DNA of 64,000 bases, from the NCBI GenBank assembly GCA_027559495.1, contig JAMXSV010000008.1:310001-374000 (forward strand), in the 5' to 3' direction. Of the stretch, positions 13,302 to 25,422 are shown piece by piece. The notes below the pieces were generated by a model. That model saw only the letters and a list, made by a program, of their open reading frames with translations, was not told the DNA's origin and made no database searches. Within the stretch, counting starts at the first letter, position 1; the number at the start of each line of letters is the position of its first letter. The translations under genes were made by a program, and so were the position numbers. Origin of the DNA: Aurifilum marmelostoma. Its lineage: Eukaryota; Ascomycota; Sordariomycetes; Diaporthales; Cryphonectriaceae.

Positions 13302-16300
13302 TTAGGGCGTCTGTCGTATGGGTCTCTGCGGAGGTATGAATAGATTGTCACGGATACAATGTAGAGTACCTGCCAGTCAAAGATTTCTTTGTTTCTTTCC
13401 TTTTGTTTGGTTTCACATTTCTTCTTTTCCAATTTACTGTTGACGTATAAATCTGTTGAATGAAAACATCATTACGAGACTAGAACGTATTTTGGCTCCA
13501 ATCATCGCCTTTTGGCCTTTGACTACCTACTTATGTCGATGTATTTGCAAATCTAACGGAAAGTGGGGAAAGTTTGGAATGTTCTTTCATATACATAGAA
13601 AAGTCCACAAAGTCGACGTTATGAAGGCTGAAGAGAACATCCAATGAGCTTTTCATCTGAATTTTGATAGAAGGTTGGAAGAAAGTGTTTGCTACGATTC
13701 ATGACCTTTCGGGCGTCGATGATCACTCGAAAAGTGTCATACTCGTCCATACTCACAGCTTTGGCGGCATTAGAAAATCTCAGAGAAGGAGACAAATGTG
13801 GAAATGGAATGTCCACTTGAGATCTTCCCTGCGGGCGCCTCCGGAGGAAAGGGGTGCCGGAGCTAGAGGCTGAGACCTCGCACCAGGTCGGGTCATGCAG
13901 GTCTCATATGGTAATGTACGCAGGACTGGAAAGAAGAGGTCTCCGCTGCAAGTGTAGCGTTCGTCCAGGAGTAGGAACTTGGAGACCTGCACCTGCATCT
14001 TTTCGATGGACAAGTTGTGCATAAGCGGGGTTCGGTCGAATCGTTGGAAGGTTTATGCGGTGAACTCAGCCGAACTCGACCTGCAGTTGTGGTCGTCGTC
14101 GAATGCAGGCCTTGCAGAGGCACCAGCAGGGGATTCGAGACACCTTCCTAGGCGCTCTGGGGTAGTTTAGCCATGAAAGATGGTCCAAGAGGCGTCACGG
14201 TGCTTGCACGGCACTGTTCACAAGGTTGGACATCATGAAATCTGGTCAGCCATGTCGGGATACGCCATTGTCTCAGCTATGGCCCGATCCGTTCTTGGGA
14301 GGGAGGGAAGAAGAATGTGTTGTACTAGCTGTTGTGTCCGGAATGTGAGGCTTCAGCATACTGTCTCTTTCAGGTCGCTGTATAGATGGGATCACAGTCG
14401 ATGATAGGGCGGGTTCCTTGAGGCCGCGGGCGTGATAGCTTTCGGGAGAGGAACTTGGAGGCTAAGCGATTGGCCAAAGATGGTTATGGCAAGATCCTCT
14501 CGATAGTTCACCGCCTGAATTCTCAAGCCGGGAGGAAATCTCGGGACCCCCAGAGGCCACGACGCACACCTGTGCCGTTATTGGTCTTCCGGATTCCACG
14601 AGACTTGCCGTGTCCTCGTCTGGATGCTCAAATAGGGAGTGGCATCATGCGCATACCCGACTTGTATAGCCAGATTCATGTCTTAAGCTGCCGTTTTGGG
14701 AATCTTCCAGAGACATATGGCTGCAGATGGGTTGCAGTTTTGTGCCACGCCAGAGGGAAAAGTCGAACTGATTGCTGCGTCCAAGACACACCGCTGGTCT
14801 TGCACAACGGTCCTTACAGCGGGCGATAGTCATGGGATCAGCGTAGTTGGGGTTATGTCTTCTGCGTCCAGAATAGAGCACCTGCAGCTTGGCCTTTAGA
14901 CAAGACACCAAAAGTGTCTTGATAGAGGGATGTCGTCGGAAGCAAGTTCATGCGGGGGTAAAGGAGACTAGGAGGCATGCTGTTAGTGATGTCCACCATA
15001 TGACATGGAGATCTTAACACCCCTAACCCTAATCACGTATAGCCACTCGACTCAGTCGTCAACAGGTGATTAAAGTCAAGAACACCCCTCCCTGAACGTC
15101 TCCTCAGGGTGCACCAAGCCTTCGTCGAAATGTGCTCCATTGGACCGTGTATAACATATGATGGTATTAGGACTTTTCCTTACAAACCATGTAGGCATCG
15201 TGACCGCTGGCTACATGAGTATCAACCACGCTACACGAGCGGACATTCCGAGGTTGGGCAGCAGGTCACGTCCAATCCACACAGGCTCGGAAGCACCTGG
15301 AAGTCTATGTGCGTCCAGGTCACTGCGCATGTTTCTCTCTCGATAGAGATACGAGTTTCGACTACCAGGCGGCGCAAATGAGCCAACTCCTCCTGGATCC
15401 ATCTTGGGACCCCCGAGCGACATAGCCGCCTGTGCATTGGTTGTACCGCATGGCGAGGCATCGATGTTCTGGTCTCGTCCTCATCCTTGAGTGACATCCG
15501 GACCTGTATATGACACCCACAAGATTGGGGTAGTATCTTGGGCGAAGCGCCATTGGCTCAGCGACTGGGCGGAAATCACTGATGCAGGTCTCTGCTGCCC
15601 GCGAGGACAGAAGTGCCCTATAGCAGAACGAAGGTGACACGATCCGGACAGCCTCGGGTTGGCCAGTGGCTGGAACGTTACATTGTTCTCTTAAGGAACT
15701 TCGAGGATAATTTCAAGATGTTAGCAGACACTTGGCTTCCGACGCTGACTTTGCTTATGCTCCCTGAATTTGTCGCCAGGATCCCTCTGAGAGCATGCTG
15801 TCTTCGCGGTACCACGACGACGATGCGGGCTAGGTTACCGAGGAGTGGAGCCCCATTGCAGAGGCTACATACAGTAAGCCCTTGTCTGACTGAGGGTATT
15901 CAAGGTGGCCTGATGCTTCTGCGAGGCTAATAGTCTAGTAGACGCATATGAGACGACAAAAGAGCCGTGGATCAACGCGAAAAGGTGAGGGTCTGCACTC
16001 CAGATTGCTATGTTATCAATTCCCATCGGATGCCGAAGTTCACTTCATTTCCTCCATCGATGGTCTGTCTGGCCACTTGATGCTGGTCAGAGGATACAGA
16101 GAACACGGAACCCTTTTTCGGGACCGGGCTGGCGGTGCTCAGACACGCTGACAAGCCGGGTTTGCTGGACTATTCGGATGACAGTACGAAGGGCCGATCG
16201 TTCACGATACGTAATTACGTATCTTGCTTCAGGCCTGTCCGTATCGTTCAGGATTGGGTATGCTGAGGGGAAAGCAAGGTGAACGTGCCTAGTAAAGGAG

Positions 16301-17896
16301 ACTTTTTGGAAACAACGATGGCTATTTTCCGGTAACGTCTCTTCATCACACGTCATTAACATCACGATCAAAAGCTTACAGAGAGCCGTCTGATGCCCAA
16401 TGGGAATCGAACATCCCTGCAAGCACAATGAACCAGTCTCACGGATGGGTTGTGCCGAGTCCCTTCTCTACAGTGCCCCAGGCGCACGCCTGACCGCGTC
16501 GTGATGTGCATCGTCTGGCGTCAATAACACCTGAAGGGCGCTTTACCGCTGAGGATCATCGTCCGTATTGGTTGTTCTACGGCTCGCGTCGTCTTACCGT
16601 GGCTGCATTATCATCTGCTAACAAAAGGACCTTACCTAACCCACACTGCATGATGGGAAGATCCCATAGCAGGCATGGTAAAGGCTTCTCCACTTCAACA
16701 GTGTGGATCACTTCTGCTTCGCGAAGTACAGACAAGCTTTCTTAGCCTTGCGGTACTGTTGCTCAAGGTTGCGCCAGCGGATCCCTGAATATATCATCGG
16801 GACGACGAAGCATGAGCTGAATCCATGCACTCTACACAGGACAGCCTGAATGAGCCCCGGCCGAGTTTCCCGATTATCGCGCCTCTGCCCATGCTCTCTA
16901 TGCATTGCCCACTTGGACGGCTCTTTGTGGTTCCATGCCGTACGTCTATCTATTTCCGACACACAGAGACACTGCCCGCTTCCTGAACACTATTGCAAGT
17001 GAATTTATTCTTGATCATCAGCCACATGGTCTTTGTCTTCCTGACACGGCGATGGCGGCAAAGCACCTCCAATCTCTTCGGTAGAACCCTGCCCAGGTGT
17101 TCCTCGGGGAAAGCTTACCACCTCGAAGCTTGATATTTTCTTATAGATCAAGCATCTCTATTCTTGTCAATATCCCTCTCTCAGTTCTTGACGCATCACG
17201 CGAGTGGCTCACTTCTCCTAGCTCCCTTTCCCAACACTCTAATGTGTGGTATTTAGAGCTAGATCCGCTGACGATGCCCTCGCGCCGTAGCCAAAGCCTC
17301 TCGTATCCGTCTCTGCCAATAAGTTCCGACTCTTACTTGGTTCAGTTCTCTCAGGCTATTCACTGCATTTAACCCCCTTATCAGGTTTCTCACGCTCAGA
17401 ATCATCCCTGCGTACAGCCTGCGCAGTAGATGCGCCAAATCTGATCCGGTGACTCCAGGATTTCCAACACAGCATACAGTCATTAGCCACCTATTGGCGT
17501 CTACTCTCATTCGATTCGGAGCTTATCACTGGTATAAAGCCTCAAATCAGCTTCGCCTGCAGCTCGTCAGCACCACATTTCGCACGTATCGGCAACGGCC
17601 AACGAGATCCAAATACTACTGCGCCTTTTTTTCCCCCGTTCGTATCCCATCAAACGCTTACTATTACATGCGCCCTTGTTCGGTTCTGAGTTCTCGGACT
17701 TGATACTGCGCAATTAGATCGCAGATCAGTTCATACCGTTCTTCCGAAACCCGGCACGCTTTCACTTTCTTTAGGTCTCTGATCACCATCACGGATTTTT
17801 CAACCTTTTGGGAATTCACAAACTTGCTCCTCTCCAACACAAGGTTATTTTTGATCTGAAGTCGTGAGATTGGACCCGTTCAATTTCTTTTCCACA
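13302..17896. other. Gene-free spacer, polyketide synthase to AflR-like regulator
   Basis: About 4.6 kb contain only short scattered frames. The longest I could examine (for example 14455-14829, plus) shows no family signature. I specifically looked for a scytalone dehydratase or hydrolase gene and saw none. A CCCTAACCCTAA motif occurs at 15021-15032. The last few hundred bases are pyrimidine-rich and probably hold the regulator's promoter and leader. Confidence 0.5.
15021..15032. repeat. Two-unit telomere-like motif (CCCTAA)2
   Basis: CCCTAACCCTAA matches the fungal telomere unit TTAGGG on the minus strand, in two perfect copies. A near copy lies at 22084-22094. It is too short to show an old telomere. 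Confidence 0.4.
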
Positions 17897-19281
17897 ATGG
17901 CCCCAAGTCCTAAATCAATGGCTGCTACCAATAAGCCGCGTCAACCCCGACTTCGTGCATCTTGCGATGGATGTTTTCTCGCAAAGGTCAAATGCTCCAA
18001 GGCACGGCCAATATGCTCCAGGTGCCTTACCTGTGGTATAGAATGCCGTTACTCGCCATCTAGTAGGGCGGGCAAGCCCAAGGCTTCATACAACTCGAAG
18101 GCTCAGCGCCAGCAGTCACCAAATCCGAGCGGCCCCTCGCCGATCATGAACGACAGCATGCTGTACACGACTGATGCGGGCATGACAAATATCTATCCAG
18201 CCGTCGAGCGAGGCTGGACAACACCGCCCAACAGCATTGACGGAGCCTTGAGTACAAGCCACTCGCTATCTTCAGAGACGACCTTCATCGGCGTCGACAA
18301 CAGCCCATCCACGATCGTCGATCATGGCATCTCTGGTGACATCTACAGTCCTATACTGCCGTGGACCCCTCCAAGCGACATCTCTCCTGGATTCACCGAA
18401 CCGTCAATGATGACGGCGATACCAATCATCCACAACCAATCCCAATCCTTCGATGGTGACGATGATATCATGGGTTGGATGGACACAGGCAGCCCGGAGA
18501 TGCTATCTTTCAGTCAAGACTCGAGCCCTTCGAAGATGAGCTACACCCACTTTCCCAGTCCAACTTCAACCCAAATCACCACGTCTCCTCCGGCAAGGCC
18601 GAGAACTACTTCGACCAATTCGGCTGTCGGGTCATGCACGTGCTTCACAATCTGCCTGCAGTCCTTGCAGGCCCTTCACAACGCCTCGTCTCCCACGCCG
18701 CCGCCATTCGACCTGGTCTTGTCGCTAAACCGGAAAGCAGTGGAAGGTTGCGCGGTCATGCTAGGTCAGTCTCGCCCCCCCCCTCCCGGGCCCACACTTG
18801 ACCTCTTGAAAGTGTCACACAGACTAACTATTCTGCAGCTTGTACAAGGTGCATGAGTCGTTCGGGTACGCATACTGCGGCCATGCTTCTGGCAACACTG
18901 CTCGGCACCATCACCGTCTTCTACAAGGAGGCCTCTCTCGCTCATTTCGACCACGGGGCCTTAGCAGACGGCGTTGCCGCTGCTGCCGTCGCACCGGCCT
19001 CGGTCCCAGCACCCACACCCAGTGCTGGCGGTGCACCCGGTCTGGGCGTAACCCTGGGCGCCTACACCGTCAATGGAGAGGACAGCAGATGGCTAGAGCT
19101 CGAGATCCTAGCGCGAGAGCTTCGGAAGCTGGAGGAGGTCTACTCGAGCTTCCGGGAGGTGTGCTCGGATCTCTCTGGGAACCCAGAGGTCAGCAAGGCT
19201 ATGATAGACTATCTCGGCCAGAGCCTTGATTCTATCGTGCAGGTGGTCACGCATCGGAAGGGAGACGTGGGATGCTTGTGA
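17897..19281 (+). CDS. AflR-like Zn2Cys6 transcription factor
   Basis: Two exons (17897-18764, 18839-19281) give about 436 aa. A Zn2Cys6 cluster lies at Cys 23, 26, 33, 40, 43 and 50, preceded by the basic RLRASC segment typical of AflR-type proteins. The middle (about 60-250) is Ser/Pro-rich and low in complexity. Past residue 250 the CTCF..C element and LNRKAVEGCAVML begin the AflR C-terminal domain, which continues across the intron. That continuity fixes the splice sites: donor GTCAGT, acceptor TGCAG. The protein is nuclear. The family regulates aromatic polyketide clusters by binding TCG-N5-CGA, and such a site stands before the synthase. Control of the synthase is an inference from family and position. 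The ATG at 17897 is preceded by ACA; a GTG-led extension upstream is ignored. Confidence 0.88.
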
Positions 19282-22083
19282 ATTGTGGTACTACTTGGAA
19301 CAATCCCGTACGGCATCGAAGCCGGTGTACGAGATGTATACCGCATTTGTGCACTGCAGCAGGCGCCTTTCTGGGCCTTCTTTGCATTTCCTTTTCCGCG
19401 TCCTCCTCATTCGCCTTTCCTACCCTTCGATATATTGCGACGGCTATTTCTTGCCCTACATTTGCCCTCCCATTGGCTTAACTATCTGGTTCACGTTGCA
19501 TTGCCGTGTGTCTTTTCGAGACGGGCCACGGGATGTGAATACCACGATTTGATTTGGTCTCATGTTGCTTCTTGGCCACATAGAGAACAAAGCACCGAGA
19601 TTTTTCTTTGTAAATGTTTTTTTCCCTTCCACCTTCATTACTCATCTTTCTGGTCCTCATTCTTATTATCACGATTGAACGATCAGCCCATCACAGCGAT
19701 CAAGCATACGCAGGCGCATACGAAACGATTCGACGACCTAACATAGATATCAACATTGCCCCAAAGCTGATTAGGCTGGACAGATCGACCACACCAGGTC
19801 ACGGACCAACATGGACGAGTTTATAGGCGAGTACAATGAATGGGCGGTCACCTTGCCACGCAGGGACAGGTATGATAATGGAGATCAAAGAGTTACATAA
19901 ATATGTTCACAAGCAGTATAGCGGAACTGTTCAACCCAGATACGATGTGCATACTTAGGGAATGATACCGAAACTTCGGCCCTCAGGGAAAACATGGAGT
20001 CCACTACTACAACGCACTATAATTACTTGATGCTTTTGTTTACGTGTCGGTCTTGGTTTCTTTGGAGGAAATGTAGGAGGCAACAAATGGCCGCGCTTTG
20101 TGAGGAGGTATGTTTGAGCACGATTACCAATTGGGCAGTATAGAACTTGGTTTGTTTTACTTCAAACATCAAAATCTTCGCGGTTCACACGAGCTGACCC
20201 CTCTTTATGCAGTCCGCCAGTCTTCACATTGCACAACACAAGCGTTACACACAAGCAATCGGCATCTACTGCCGTCGTGCTCGCAGGTGGGAGAGAGTCG
20301 GGCAGGGCCATGTACACAGGCTTGGTACTTTTGCGTATCGCTGCATACAATAATTCTAAAATAGTTATGATGGTTTTCTGCTCTATGTCGGCGACCGTCA
20401 TTGAGCTTCGGGCTCCACCTTGGCGGTAATTGACTCAATGTTGTGAAAGGATTCACGGCAGCACTATTGAATGAAAGCACAATGCAGTGTCACTGACGGC
20501 CCCGGGGGAGTATGGAACGTTTGGTCCATCGTCAGTCTATGCATGCTCTGGGGCTACTCAGAACAATGTTGATTCTAATCTCGCTGACGGCGGATATTTC
20601 GGTTCCTTCGCTATCCTCTCCTGAACACAGCGTGTCGAAGGTTCCCAGGTAAGGGTTTCAACTGCGAGGAGCAGTCAGTCTGCTACTTGGTGTAGTTTTC
20701 CCTCAACATCGCATCATCTTTCCGTAGATTAAATGGAGTCGTCCTCGTTTCGAGACGAGAGTCCGCTCTTAGATGTGAGGCCAAGCTTCTCGGCCCGCAT
20801 CGTGGTGACTGTGAACTAATTCGTCCATCGCTAAGTGCCAGCCGGCCGGAACGAGAAGACTCGGTATCTGAGCAAGTCATGATAGCTTTCAAGTGTAGGG
20901 TTGATTGTGTCCCCTAAGTATTTATACTAGGGCTTCCGGGATGAGGATGTTCCAGATTGTGCTGATGATGAAAGTCCACGATTTGCATGGGCGGGATGTC
21001 TACATTGCTTGGAAGCACATGGCAGCATATTGTCGAGGTTGTCGATGATAAGAGGCTGTTTTAATGATGATTTCGCTCTGTTTAAAATAAAGAATAGAAA
21101 TTTGATGGTCGGGAACAACGCATTATTATGTAGTTCGAAACTGAACCATTAGCTTAGAATACTATATTTCTAGTTATTAAGAACCCTTGGATCTCACTAT
21201 AGTTTAAAGCTTGCAGTGCAGATGCAATGTACGGGGAAGACTGTTTTCAAACCTAATCTCAGAACTCGGTAATCGTGACAGATGCCAGGGCAGCCACTGA
21301 CTGCTGCTTGTATTGAACCAAGGCGGCCTGCTGCTCGAAGGCAGTATCGAACCATGTTCATATTCACACTGAGTAAATCAAAGTATAAGCAGATTCTCCA
21401 GAATCGGAGTCATCAAGAATAACTACATCTGCATTACAACTGAGGCTTCTTTGGAATGCTGGCTGGTATTTTTCGAATTGACCATTAACCCAAAAAGACT
21501 GGGGCACCGCTCTGGTGCAGTCATCTGCGAGGGACTGTGAACATTAGCACACAGCCCAATCTAACATACTTTGGTATTATCAACTGATTCATATGACCCT
21601 TTAGTTGCGTCTTTTATCTTGCAAGGGCTGATCACAGCTTCGGACTGCCGAGAGCAGCCATCGGTCCCGAGAACAGGACTGGACACCAGACCATTTCCTT
21701 GGGCTCGACCTCTTCGTGAAGTTTGCTATGATTCAGGTGCCTAGAGCCTCAATCATGCAACAATTACTTCTTATTTCTGCGGTAACGACATGACTTGCCC
21801 ATCAGTACATGTGTGCAAATGCTCAGATCTTCATTGTTCAGACGCATATTGAACTCATGTATACTTTTGATAGCAATTTGTTCAGCTGCTTGCGTGTATA
21901 TGTCAGAAGAGAAGACTTTGTGTTAGGTGGCCAACAAACTACCTCTCTGCTTGAATATATGAGAGTTGATCCAACACACTTTGAAAGATTCGCAAGATGT
22001 GGCGTAGAGGAACACAACAGCTGCTAAATAAACAAGGGGGAGAAAAATAAGAGAAAAAATGATGTGGAAGGGCCCCCGGATGA

Positions 22084-22094
22084 CCCTAACCCTA
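22084..22094. repeat. Telomere-like motif CCCTAACCCTA
   Basis: Nearly two units of the TTAGGG complement, about 7 kb from the similar motif at 15021-15032 and in the same orientation. Significance is uncertain. Confidence 0.35.
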
Positions 22095-22180
22095 GTCTTA
22101 GTGTAAGTTCTTCAATGTCACGCATCAGGAGCTGACGACATATGCGGGGTGGGAGTAACAACAGCTATCCTCCCTTGACG

Positions 22181-22214
22181 AAAGGCACAGTTGGCAGAAA
22201 GGCACAGTTGGCAC
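22181..22214. repeat. 17-bp tandem duplication before the LanC-like gene
   Basis: AAAGGCACAGTTGGCAG is followed at once by AAAGGCACAGTTGGCAC. A unit of 17 is not a multiple of three, so the repeat would shift the frame if it lay in coding sequence. That favours translation of the LanC-like protein starting downstream of it. Confidence 0.75.
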
Positions 22215-22273
22215 GACTTGTATCACAGGCAATGAAAATGTCTTTTCATAGATGTGGGTCAAAAGTCCACAAG

Positions 22274-23466
22274 ATGGAATCACGATTCATAACCAACAAC
22301 TTTCCGTCATTATTCACCCTTGACGATACAACGCAGCTCCTGCAGCAGGCACTCCAAGACATCGTCAGTGACCTACCGCCAAGAGATAAATATGACGGTG
22401 TCAAGCTCTCGGGTTTCTGGTCAGGTCCCACCGGACTCGCATATCTCTTCCTGCAAGCCTCAACGTGGCAACCCGGTCTGAAGATCGGCGGCAGCGACTG
22501 TCTATCCTGGGCAAGGAGGTACATGGCGGGCTCAAGAGGCAACTCACTATGCCTCGACTCGAGCCGTTGTGGTATTGGCTGTGAGATGCTGGCGTACCAG
22601 GCCGTCCAGGCATGCATCAGCAAGGACCTGGACCAGGTCAAGGCGTTCACGTCCAGCATCCCCGCGATTGTGGCGCGGAAGGAGTACCCGAACGAGCTTC
22701 TACACGGCCGAGCTGGGACGCTGTACCTGTTGAGGATGCTCCGGCATTGGGTGCCCGGAAGCGGCGAGCTAGTTGAGCAGTCGATCCGGACAGTGTCAGA
22801 GGCAATTCTTAGCGACGGGCCAGAATGGACGTGGCATGGCAAGCGTTATCTAGGTGCCGTCCATGGGGACATCAGTATCGTCACGCAGCTAGTTTTGACG
22901 ACGCCATCGCTTGCTCAGCGGTTAGAGGGGAAGTTGGTCGAGCTCTTGGATATGCAGCTTCCGAATGGGAACTGGCCTAGCTCGGTAAGAAAGCAGGGCC
23001 ACCACATGCTCGTCCAGTTCTGCCACGGGGCTCCGGGCTTCCTTCATTCATTGATGGCACTCAGACCACACTTTCCAGGCCATGAGGCAAGGATCGACAC
23101 CGCCATCGAGAAGGGCCGACAGTGTGTCTGGTCAGAAGGACTTCTTGTCAAGCAGCCCTCGATATGCCACGGGATCTTCGGCAACGGCCTGTGAGTGATA
23201 TCCCTTTGTCCCTGACATCTCAGTCTCTGTGATGATGCTGACGTGAAAGCAGTGCCTTGCCTCGTGGCCCCAAGAGGGATCATTTTCTAGCTTTGGCGAC
23301 GCCACAAAAGATGTCAGAGCTCAAGCAAAAGGACAAGCAACTTTTCAAGCCCGCAGACTATGGTTCGCAATATGCAGTCCTGGCTGGATATCTTCCTGGC
23401 GCCTCATGGGCCTGGCTAGTTTCCTCAGAGGAGTCTCCGGGGCTAATATTTTACACGGATATTTGA
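22274..23466 (+). CDS. LanC-like (lanthionine synthetase C-type) protein
   Basis: Two exons (22274-23190, 23253-23466) give about 376 aa. The alpha/alpha-toroid LanC signatures appear in order: GPTGLAYLFLQ, CGIGCEMLA, LLHGRAGTLYLLRML, HGKRYLGAVHGD, the zinc-ligand motif CHGAPGF and the CHGIFGNG motif, which gives the second Cys/His pair. The ending YTDI is like other fungal members as I remember them. In bacteria the family makes thioether rings. Eukaryotic LANCL proteins bind zinc and glutathione. The role in fungi is not established. It sits between the AflR-like regulator and the naphthol reductase, so it may belong to the pigment locus, but nothing in the sequence proves this. An in-frame ATG at 22142 would add 44 residues across a 17-bp tandem repeat. 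I prefer 22274 (MESRFITNNFP). Confidence 0.85.
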
Positions 23467-25422
23467 CCGTGCTGTCCTGTTGGTGCTGACAGGACTGAAG
23501 CAAAAGCCCTTTGAACTGCACACAAAGGTGTTGATTCTGAGGGTCTTCCTCCTCTGTGGGGATCTCCATCCCTGCATTATGGTCAGGATACGATGTGAGT
23601 TTCCTCAGGTACGCCACCCACATGACTTTCCACCTGAGCGCCGTGGCGACGACAGCACAACGTCAATTGAGCCGGAGTCTAATCCGCGTGCTTTGTTGGG
23701 TGCTGGTAGGACGGCGAACCCACTACTGCGGTCACTCGTAAACATGCCAATCTGAGCTTCTCGCAACCTGGCGTAGCACTCCGGCCCGATGTTGTGCACC
23801 AGGTGTTAGTTCATTAGAGTATCAAAAATGTTGCCAGACGTTGATCTGCGTGATCAGAAGGCCCTGAGCGAACCTTTGTAAATGTACTTGGCACAGGGGT
23901 ACGGCATAATGATGTAGAAGTCCAGGCCCTCACATACACCCCATCTGCTCAACATATGCGTCTCATAAAGCAACGCCACTGTTTCTAAAAAAAGCAGGGT
24001 TGCGGCCGGCATCACGCTTCTCATTACCGGCATGCTGACAACCACCATAGAGTAACACGGAAAAAGATAAACGCAACGCTAGGGATCTTCTCCTGGCTGA
24101 TCATTCTGACCCTGTCCGCAATAAAGATATCACAGAACAGGGTTTCGTCCCTGGTTGGGTTGTACTCCTTGCTGGGTCTGGTATCTTCCCAGCCACCGGG
24201 TGTCACACACGACCCTTGCTTTTTTCCGTGGTCGATCTGCCTAGTATTCATGGGGAACGTGATTCCTGCAAGTGCGTAGATAGGATGTAAACTTGGTGAG
24301 GTGTGTTGGGCAAGGTGGAGAACACCTCGCACTACGAGGCCAGCGGTGAGACTCATAATCAGAGTAATTTACCGAAATCCAGCCTTTTCTATCTTGATTG
24401 TGCTTTTGTTCTCGAGAAGGTGCTAAAGCTCAAGGACTTGGGCGATGTCCATAAATCCTGTCATATTCGGTTCGCCCTCTCAGAGCTTTCTGTATCTCAG
24501 CGCCTGCAAGGCTCAATTGGGTGTCCGGTTATTTTGGTCTTCGTCTGAGTTGCTTGAACGCCATATTATGTGTTAGTTACTCGCTGATGAGCTCGCGCTT
24601 ATGATCGAGACACATCTCAATCACCCGCCCTCTACAATGCCGCACGTGTGAGTCTGGGCAGGTCTATGCCCGGGGGTGTTCACCACACTGAGACAGTGAG
24701 ACATTCGAGAACTTTTCCACGACACGAGTATTAGTCTTTTGAGTGACGTTGCAACACGCTGTGCAACGTAGCATCGTGCATCCAAGAGAGGTTCGCCCGG
24801 CTCTGCGTACTGTATCTCTGTAGTGGGGCAAGTAGTTTGGTAAGTAACCTTGGTCCAGAAGAGACGCTTGTCACAATTTGCCATGATTAACGGAAAACAT
24901 CATAACGAACTTGCATATCGTAAGCCCCGACTATTATAGGGGCAACCCATGAAAGAATCCATAAAGGGCAGAGAGCGAAAACAAACCTGGGGTCGGCAGA
25001 CCTTTTTGCTGGACAATCAATGCTGTGGCACAACGCTGTTATAGTTATTACTCATGGGGAATCTTGTGGTTGACTCATTAGTCATTCAGGCGGCATAGGT
25101 ACACAGACAAGCTGGGTTGTTAACATCCTCGAGTGGAAGGGTGCTTTGCAGGAGAACATGAACATGAACAGGATTTCACTCGGGTATTTGGTGGTCCATG
25201 TGTATCTATTTGGGCGCAAATCGATATTCAAATAAATGTCAACCAAAGACAATCTCAAGAGCTAATCTGACTACTCTTCAATCGAACGTCTTGCAAGACA
25301 TGATTTGTCTTTGCAGAATCTTTCATTACATCCATAGCTGTGAAGCCCGACATGAACAAGTACCAGAGAGGGTACAGTGATTAAGTAAAAGTCGTTCCAG
25401 CCACCATGTATACGCTATTTCT
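23467..25422. other. Gene-free convergent spacer
   Basis: About 2 kb between the converging 3' ends of the LanC-like gene and the SDR gene. Only short frames without family signatures are seen. No repeat or element stands out. Confidence 0.5.

Larger units (their letters stand above)
19282..22273. other. Gene-free spacer, AflR-like regulator to LanC-like gene
   Basis: About 3 kb without a supportable gene. The first 300 bases contain overlapping frames in several phases that look like AT/pyrimidine-rich 3' UTR, not protein. Telomere-like CCCTAACCCTA is at 22084-22094. A 17-bp tandem duplication lies at 22181-22214, just before the LanC-like start. Confidence 0.5.

Noticed and set aside
16402..16413. 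tRNA B-box-like sequence (minus strand)
   Set aside because: It matches GTTCGATTCC-like text, but flanking bases do not form a T-stem and no acceptor or D-arm partner is seen.
13302..17896. Search for a scytalone dehydratase or Ayg1-like hydrolase in the spacer next to the synthase
   Set aside because: No frame on either strand shows their motifs. Absence was recorded and no weak candidate is named.
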